Of a DNA stretch of 63,192 bases, positions 59,785 through 63,192 are shown in pieces (position 1 is the first letter of the stretch; the number at the start of each line of letters is the position of its first letter). The notes under the pieces were generated by a model that ran no database searches, was not told the DNA's origin, and saw nothing but the letters and a program-made list of their open reading frames with translations. This DNA comes from a bacterium (GTDB lineage: Bacteria > Bacillota > Clostridia > Lachnospirales > Lachnospiraceae): positions 1 to 63,192 of the forward strand of contig JAUNJY010000021.1 in the NCBI GenBank assembly GCA_030535455.1, given 5' to 3'. A program made the position numbers and the translations under genes.

Positions 59785-60978
59785 CTAATTCCTTCTTCTG
59801 CATTCCTGCTGAGTTCTTAATTGCTTAATTAATCTATCTGTCGTGCTTGTCTTTCCTAATAATCCAAATTGATTAGAAAATACAATTGCACCTATTTCCA
59901 TTCCATCATATGCACGTCGTTTTAAATGAAACTCAATTTTTTCCATGATTATATTCATAGTTTCCGTTAAAATACCTGCATCCTCTAAAACATGTAATGC
60001 TTCATCCGTAGTTACACAGTCTTGTAAATTCTTTAATAGCTCTAAACTGGCTCCTGCGGTTAATGCTGCGTTTATCAATATCTCAATTCGTCCATCTGCA
60101 TACTTGGAATGTGTATTCATTATTCCAGCTGCAAGCTTTACCATTTTTCCAATATGCCCTACAAATAGCATACCTTTCAGCTTAAACTCAAACCCCATAT
60201 CAATGGTGTCACCGATAAAGTTGCTGGACTTTACATGGCTGTCTCCAATTCCCTTTAGCTCGCCTTTTAAATACTGTTCTCCATAGTTTCCTGGAGTAAC
60301 TACGATATACTCATCTCCAGCTTTGTGAAGCATGTTAATTTCCACTCGGATTGTATCTACCAGGGCCTTTTCACTCATTGGTTCCACAATTCCGCTTGTT
60401 CCTAATACAGAGATGCCACCGACAATTCCAAGTCTAGGATTGAATGTCTTCTCTGCCAGCTCAACACCCTTGGGAATACATATGGTAACCTTTAGCTTGT
60501 TCTGATACTCTGATTCCTCACGTATTTCCTCTACTTCAGATATAATCATCTTTCTCGGTGTAGAATTAATAGCAGCATTTCCAATTGGCTGGTCAAGACC
60601 AGGTTTTGTAACTCTTCCAACTCCAATTCCGCCATCAAGTTCAATCTCAGGTTTCCCAGAAACTTTCTCTACTGTGGCATAGACAAAAATACCATTGGTA
60701 ACATCAGCATCGTCTCCACTGTCCTTTTGTACTGCACATGTAACTTTTCCTTCATCCCGCTCAATATGGTAAATACCCAAGGACAGTGCAATTCCCTTTG
60801 GAGTCATTAACTGTACCGACTTTACATCTTCGTATTGATATTGCTCTAATAAAAGCATCATTGAAGCTGCCTTAGCAGCCGCAGCTGCACAGGACCCCGT
60901 GGTATAACCACAACGAAGTTTTTTATTATTTACATAAACGTAGTCTAAGTCTTCTGCTTTGTTGTGATCCTTTTCCAC
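59785..60978 (-). CDS. cbiD: cobalt-precorrin-5B C1-methyltransferase
   Basis: 397 residues with the diagnostic RCGYTTGSCAAAAAKAA start, KDSGDDADVTNGI and GTSGIVEPMSEKAL. It methylates C1 in the oxygen-independent pathway. The start is GTG with AAGGAG twelve bases upstream inside the end of cbiL. Confidence 0.95.
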   Translation of the reverse strand: MEKDHNKAEDLDYVYVNNKKLRCGYTTGSCAAAAAKAASMMLLLEQYQYEDVKSVQLMTPKGIALSLGIYHIERDEGKVTCAVQKDSGDDADVTNGIFVYATVEKVSGKPEIELDGGIGVGRVTKPGLDQPIGNAAINSTPRKMIISEVEEIREESEYQNKLKVTICIPKGVELAEKTFNPRLGIVGGISVLGTSGIVEPMSEKALVDTIRVEINMLHKAGDEYIVVTPGNYGEQYLKGELKGIGDSHVKSSNFIGDTIDMGFEFKLKGMLFVGHIGKMVKLAAGIMNTHSKYADGRIEILINAALTAGASLELLKNLQDCVTTDEALHVLEDAGILTETMNIIMEKIEFHLKRRAYDGMEIGAIVFSNQFGLLGKTSTTDRLIKQLRTQQECRRRN

Positions 60979-60983
60979 TATTT

Positions 60984-61673
60984 TTACTTCTCCTTTTCCT
61001 TAGAAACAATTACTGTATAATAACTAGATTTCTCCGGGAAGTTCTCAATACCATAACATTTTTTTTCATTTCTAAGACCGCAGTTTTCTACCATATATAG
61101 GTCCATATTGCTTTCTTGTAAACGTTCTTTTACATCTATAAACTTACTTGCAGATTTCATTAATACTTTCGTACCTGTTACTTCGAACATTTCCTCTAAA
61201 TTATAAGTTCCTGGATAAATATGAAGTGGTTCTGAACGTTCCACTAGACTCATGTTAAGAGATGCTGCTGTTGCGCAAAAAGAAGTGATTCCGCTAATGA
61301 TCTGTGTCTCATATCCTGCTTTTTCAACACGATGATGAATATATATATAAGTTGAGTATACTGTAGGATCTCCAAGTGTTAATACTGCTACATCTTTTCC
61401 TGCATCCAGATGCTCCATAATACTTGCTGCTACATAATCATAGTTATCATTTAGTACCTTCTTGTCCTTTGTCATTGGCATATGAAACGCTAATACCTCT
61501 TTTTGATCGATAGTATTAACTGCACCCTTTGCAATGTTGTATGCCACACAAGTTTCAAGATTATCACTTGGTGCAACAATTACAGGACACTCCTCTATTA
61601 TTCGTACCGCCTTTAATGTCATTAATTCTGGATCCCCTGGACCAACTCCAACTCCGTACAATTTTCCTGGCAT
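60984..61673 (-). CDS. cbiL: cobalt-factor II C20-methyltransferase
   Basis: 229 residues from ATG 61673, preferred because GGAG lies six bases upstream, whereas the ATG four codons earlier has none. Tetrapyrrole methylase motifs are LYGVGVGPGDPELMTLKAV, VAVLTLGDPTVYSTY and QIISGITSFCATAASL. It adds the C20 methyl, the first modification after cobalt insertion. Confidence 0.94.
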   Translation of the reverse strand: MPGKLYGVGVGPGDPELMTLKAVRIIEECPVIVAPSDNLETCVAYNIAKGAVNTIDQKEVLAFHMPMTKDKKVLNDNYDYVAASIMEHLDAGKDVAVLTLGDPTVYSTYIYIHHRVEKAGYETQIISGITSFCATAASLNMSLVERSEPLHIYPGTYNLEEMFEVTGTKVLMKSASKFIDVKERLQESNMDLYMVENCGLRNEKKCYGIENFPEKSSYYTVIVSKEKEK

Positions 61674-61733
61674 ATCTTTCTCCATTTCTATGTGATATCG
61701 TATCTTTTTTCTAACGTTTCATTTATAAAGAAG

Positions 61734-62519
61734 CTATACGCATTCCTTTATACTGTCTTTTATATGATTGATAAATAATGAAGCAACAAATTCATATTCA
61801 CCAAGTCCCTTTATAATTGGAACAACTTCATAGCCTGCCTCTTTTAATTTATTTAGCCAAGATTCATCGTCAGTTAACATATCATTTTTTACATGTTCTC
61901 CTGCAACGATCATAAATGGAGTAAGATAAACTTTTTTATAATCTTTTTCTCCTAGTCTTTCTAAAATATCATCTAAATCAGGAAATGCTTCTACAGTTCC
62001 AACATATGCATGTTTATATCCTCGTCTACGAAAAATATCATTCATTGCAGAATAAGTAACATTGATATAATGATCTGTGCCGTGCCCCATAAAAACTATT
62101 GCTTCATTTTCTTCTAAGACTGGCATTTCATTCATTAACTTATCTGTAAATTCAAAATAATCTTCCGTATCTGTCAACAAAGGAACCCCACACGTTACTG
62201 TTTTGAACTTTTCCTTATAAGGCTCTAACTGGTTTAGCATTTTCTCATATTCAAATCCATTAATAATATGCGTAGGCTGTACTTTTACTTCCTCTATTCC
62301 ATCTTCTAACATGGCCTCCATAGCCTCTGTTACATTACAGACATGAATATTATGTTTTTTCCATAAAATCTTCTTAATCATACTGCTTGTGAATGCTTCA
62401 TATACAGAACAATCGCTAAATTCATTTTTAATTTTATTGGTTATATGATCTATTGTCTTTGCTTTTGTATCTAAATGACTTGTTCCAAAACTTACAACTA
62501 AAATTGCTTTTTTACTCAC
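61734..62519 (-). CDS. cbiK: anaerobic sirohydrochlorin cobaltochelatase
   Basis: 261 residues from the GTG at 62519, where ACAGGAG lies six bases upstream and the product starts with the usual KKAILVVSFGTSHLDT; an ATG twelve codons earlier lacks a ribosome site. Metal-binding histidines occur in VQPTHIINGFE and FMGHGTDHY, with a third near GEHVKND. No signal peptide, so it is cytoplasmic. It inserts Co2+ into sirohydrochlorin and is the first gene of the riboswitch-controlled operon. Confidence 0.95.
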   Translation of the reverse strand: MSKKAILVVSFGTSHLDTKAKTIDHITNKIKNEFSDCSVYEAFTSSMIKKILWKKHNIHVCNVTEAMEAMLEDGIEEVKVQPTHIINGFEYEKMLNQLEPYKEKFKTVTCGVPLLTDTEDYFEFTDKLMNEMPVLEENEAIVFMGHGTDHYINVTYSAMNDIFRRRGYKHAYVGTVEAFPDLDDILERLGEKDYKKVYLTPFMIVAGEHVKNDMLTDDESWLNKLKEAGYEVVPIIKGLGEYEFVASLFINHIKDSIKECV

Positions 62520-62642
62520 TTTATTCTCCTGTTTTCTTCCTTCTAGTAGTTCCATTCAGCAGAGATAAACATTACTGCCTAATAATTATTTTTCATCACA
62601 AGCATCAAGCTTCTATAAGTATTCTTTTGACTTGTTTTTTGC

Positions 62643-62680
62643 AAAAAAAAATACCTTTTATACAAATGTATAAAAGGTAT
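62643..62680 (-). terminator. intrinsic terminator in the cobalamin operon leader
   Basis: Minus strand ATACCTTTTATACA pairs with TGTATAAAAGGTAT and is followed by eight T residues. It lies between the cobalamin aptamer and cbiK and is the likely off-state structure of the switch. Confidence 0.9.
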
Positions 62681-62753
62681 AACAAAATAAGCTCATCCTA
62701 AGCCTACTTTATTACACCTGCCATACTCCGTAGCATATGCAATTACGTATATA

Positions 62754-62985
62754 AAGGCAGGTCTTCTGACTCAGGCTTCAACATAATATCTAGTCTTCCC
62801 TAAATAACTGAACCTTGTGTTCGACTTATTTAAGTGACCTTACATATAGAATAAATATAGTTACGCTCTGTATCTATACTATACGTAGATATTACTCCTC
62901 CATTACAGCGGCGGGACCGTATGGGATTCTCACCCATTTCCCTATTATCTTTCTTATTTCTTTAAAACAAGAAAGCACCTTTACA
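62754..62985 (-). promoter_or_regulatory. cobalamin riboswitch
   Basis: The minus strand has the B12-box features: GGGAAATGGGTGAGAATCCC, then ACGGTCCCGCCGCTGTAA, the internal AGGGAAGAC and the closing GCCTGAGTCAGAAGACCTGCC (read in two parts). It precedes cbiK and a terminator. Binding of adenosylcobalamin should favour the terminator and repress the 29-gene unit. Confidence 0.95.
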
Positions 62986-63003
62986 TATTATAATGTGTGT
63001 AAA

Positions 63004-63032
63004 ATAATAACATTATCTTACCATTGTGTCAA
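63004..63032 (-). promoter_or_regulatory. promoter of the cobalamin operon
   Basis: Minus-strand TTGACA (63032-63027), 17-base spacer, TATTAT (63009-63004). A dyad, AATAATA-gcg-TCGAC-tttt-GTCGA-TATTATT (63031-63061), abuts and slightly overlaps the -35 box and may bind a regulator. Confidence 0.75.
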
Positions 63033-63105
63033 TAATAGCGTCGACTTTTGTCGATATTATTTAATAACAACCAATGTAATAACTCTTCTCCTTTAAGCAT
63101 CTTAA

Positions 63106-63133
63106 CAAAAAAAAACCGCTATCACTAGCGATT
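63106..63133 (-). terminator. terminator of an upstream minus-strand gene outside the window
   Basis: Minus strand ATCGCTA pairs with TAGCGGT around GTGA, with a run of about nine T residues after it. Confidence 0.8.
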
Positions 63134-63192
63134 TTCTTTTCACGTTTATATCTTCAAAACTACACATTGCTTCGAATTATTATCAGATCTTA

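Overview
The window looks like a chromosomal segment of a low-GC, anaerobic, Gram-positive member of the Clostridia, most likely Lachnospirales. Evidence: A/T-rich codon use, strong AGGAGG-type ribosome binding sites with frequent GTG/TTG starts, an anaerobic (cbi-type) cobalamin pathway, a superoxide reductase, an AgrBD/AgrC/AgrA peptide quorum-sensing locus, and TPP and cobalamin riboswitches followed by Gram-positive style terminators. No phage, transposase or CRISPR array was seen.

Layout. 1-2.1 kb: partial tRNA-Gly and a chemoreceptor. 2.1-6 kb: a secreted leucine-rich-repeat protein, then a thiamine-pyrimidine ABC transporter (thiXYZ, minus strand) behind a TPP riboswitch. Three tandem 187-bp structured repeats sit between riboswitch and first gene. 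6-12.6 kb: TatD-like nuclease, secreted metallo-beta-lactamase protein, tRNA-Val followed at once by another repeat copy, superoxide reductase, flavodoxin, hydrolase, MraY-like transferase and a lipoprotein. 12.6-23.2 kb: an unassigned three-hairpin RNA-like element, an RND exporter with TetR regulator and visible operator, a dicarboxylate symporter, two FtsX-type permeases without an ATPase, and a MerR regulator. 23.4-27.5 kb: GntR regulator, IlvD/Edd-family dehydratase and GntP permease with a perfect 17-bp operator. 27.6-30.2 kb: small genes, two frameshifted genes (one exactly at a TTTTTTA slippery heptamer), tRNA-Leu(AAG). 30.2-33.7 kb: agr locus. 33.7-34.9 kb: transaldolase, two more repeat copies, tRNA-Asn.

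35-62.6 kb is one tightly packed minus-strand cluster of 29 genes behind a cobalamin riboswitch. It covers 5-aminolevulinate synthesis (hemA, hemL), uroporphyrinogen III (hemB, hemC, cobA-hemD), precorrin-2 oxidation, cobalt insertion (cbiK), the anaerobic corrin ring pathway (cbiL, F, G, H, J, ET, C, D), amidation and nucleotide-loop assembly (cbiA, cbiP, cobD, cbiB, cobU, cobT, cobS, cobC), adenosylation and a BtuFCD-like uptake system. The cell would therefore make B12 from glutamyl-tRNA under one switch.

The most unusual signal is a family of non-coding repeats (six complete copies at three loci, two beside tRNA genes, plus partial copies). Their helices keep pairing while the paired sequences change between copies, which argues for selection on structure. 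I could not match it to a family I know.
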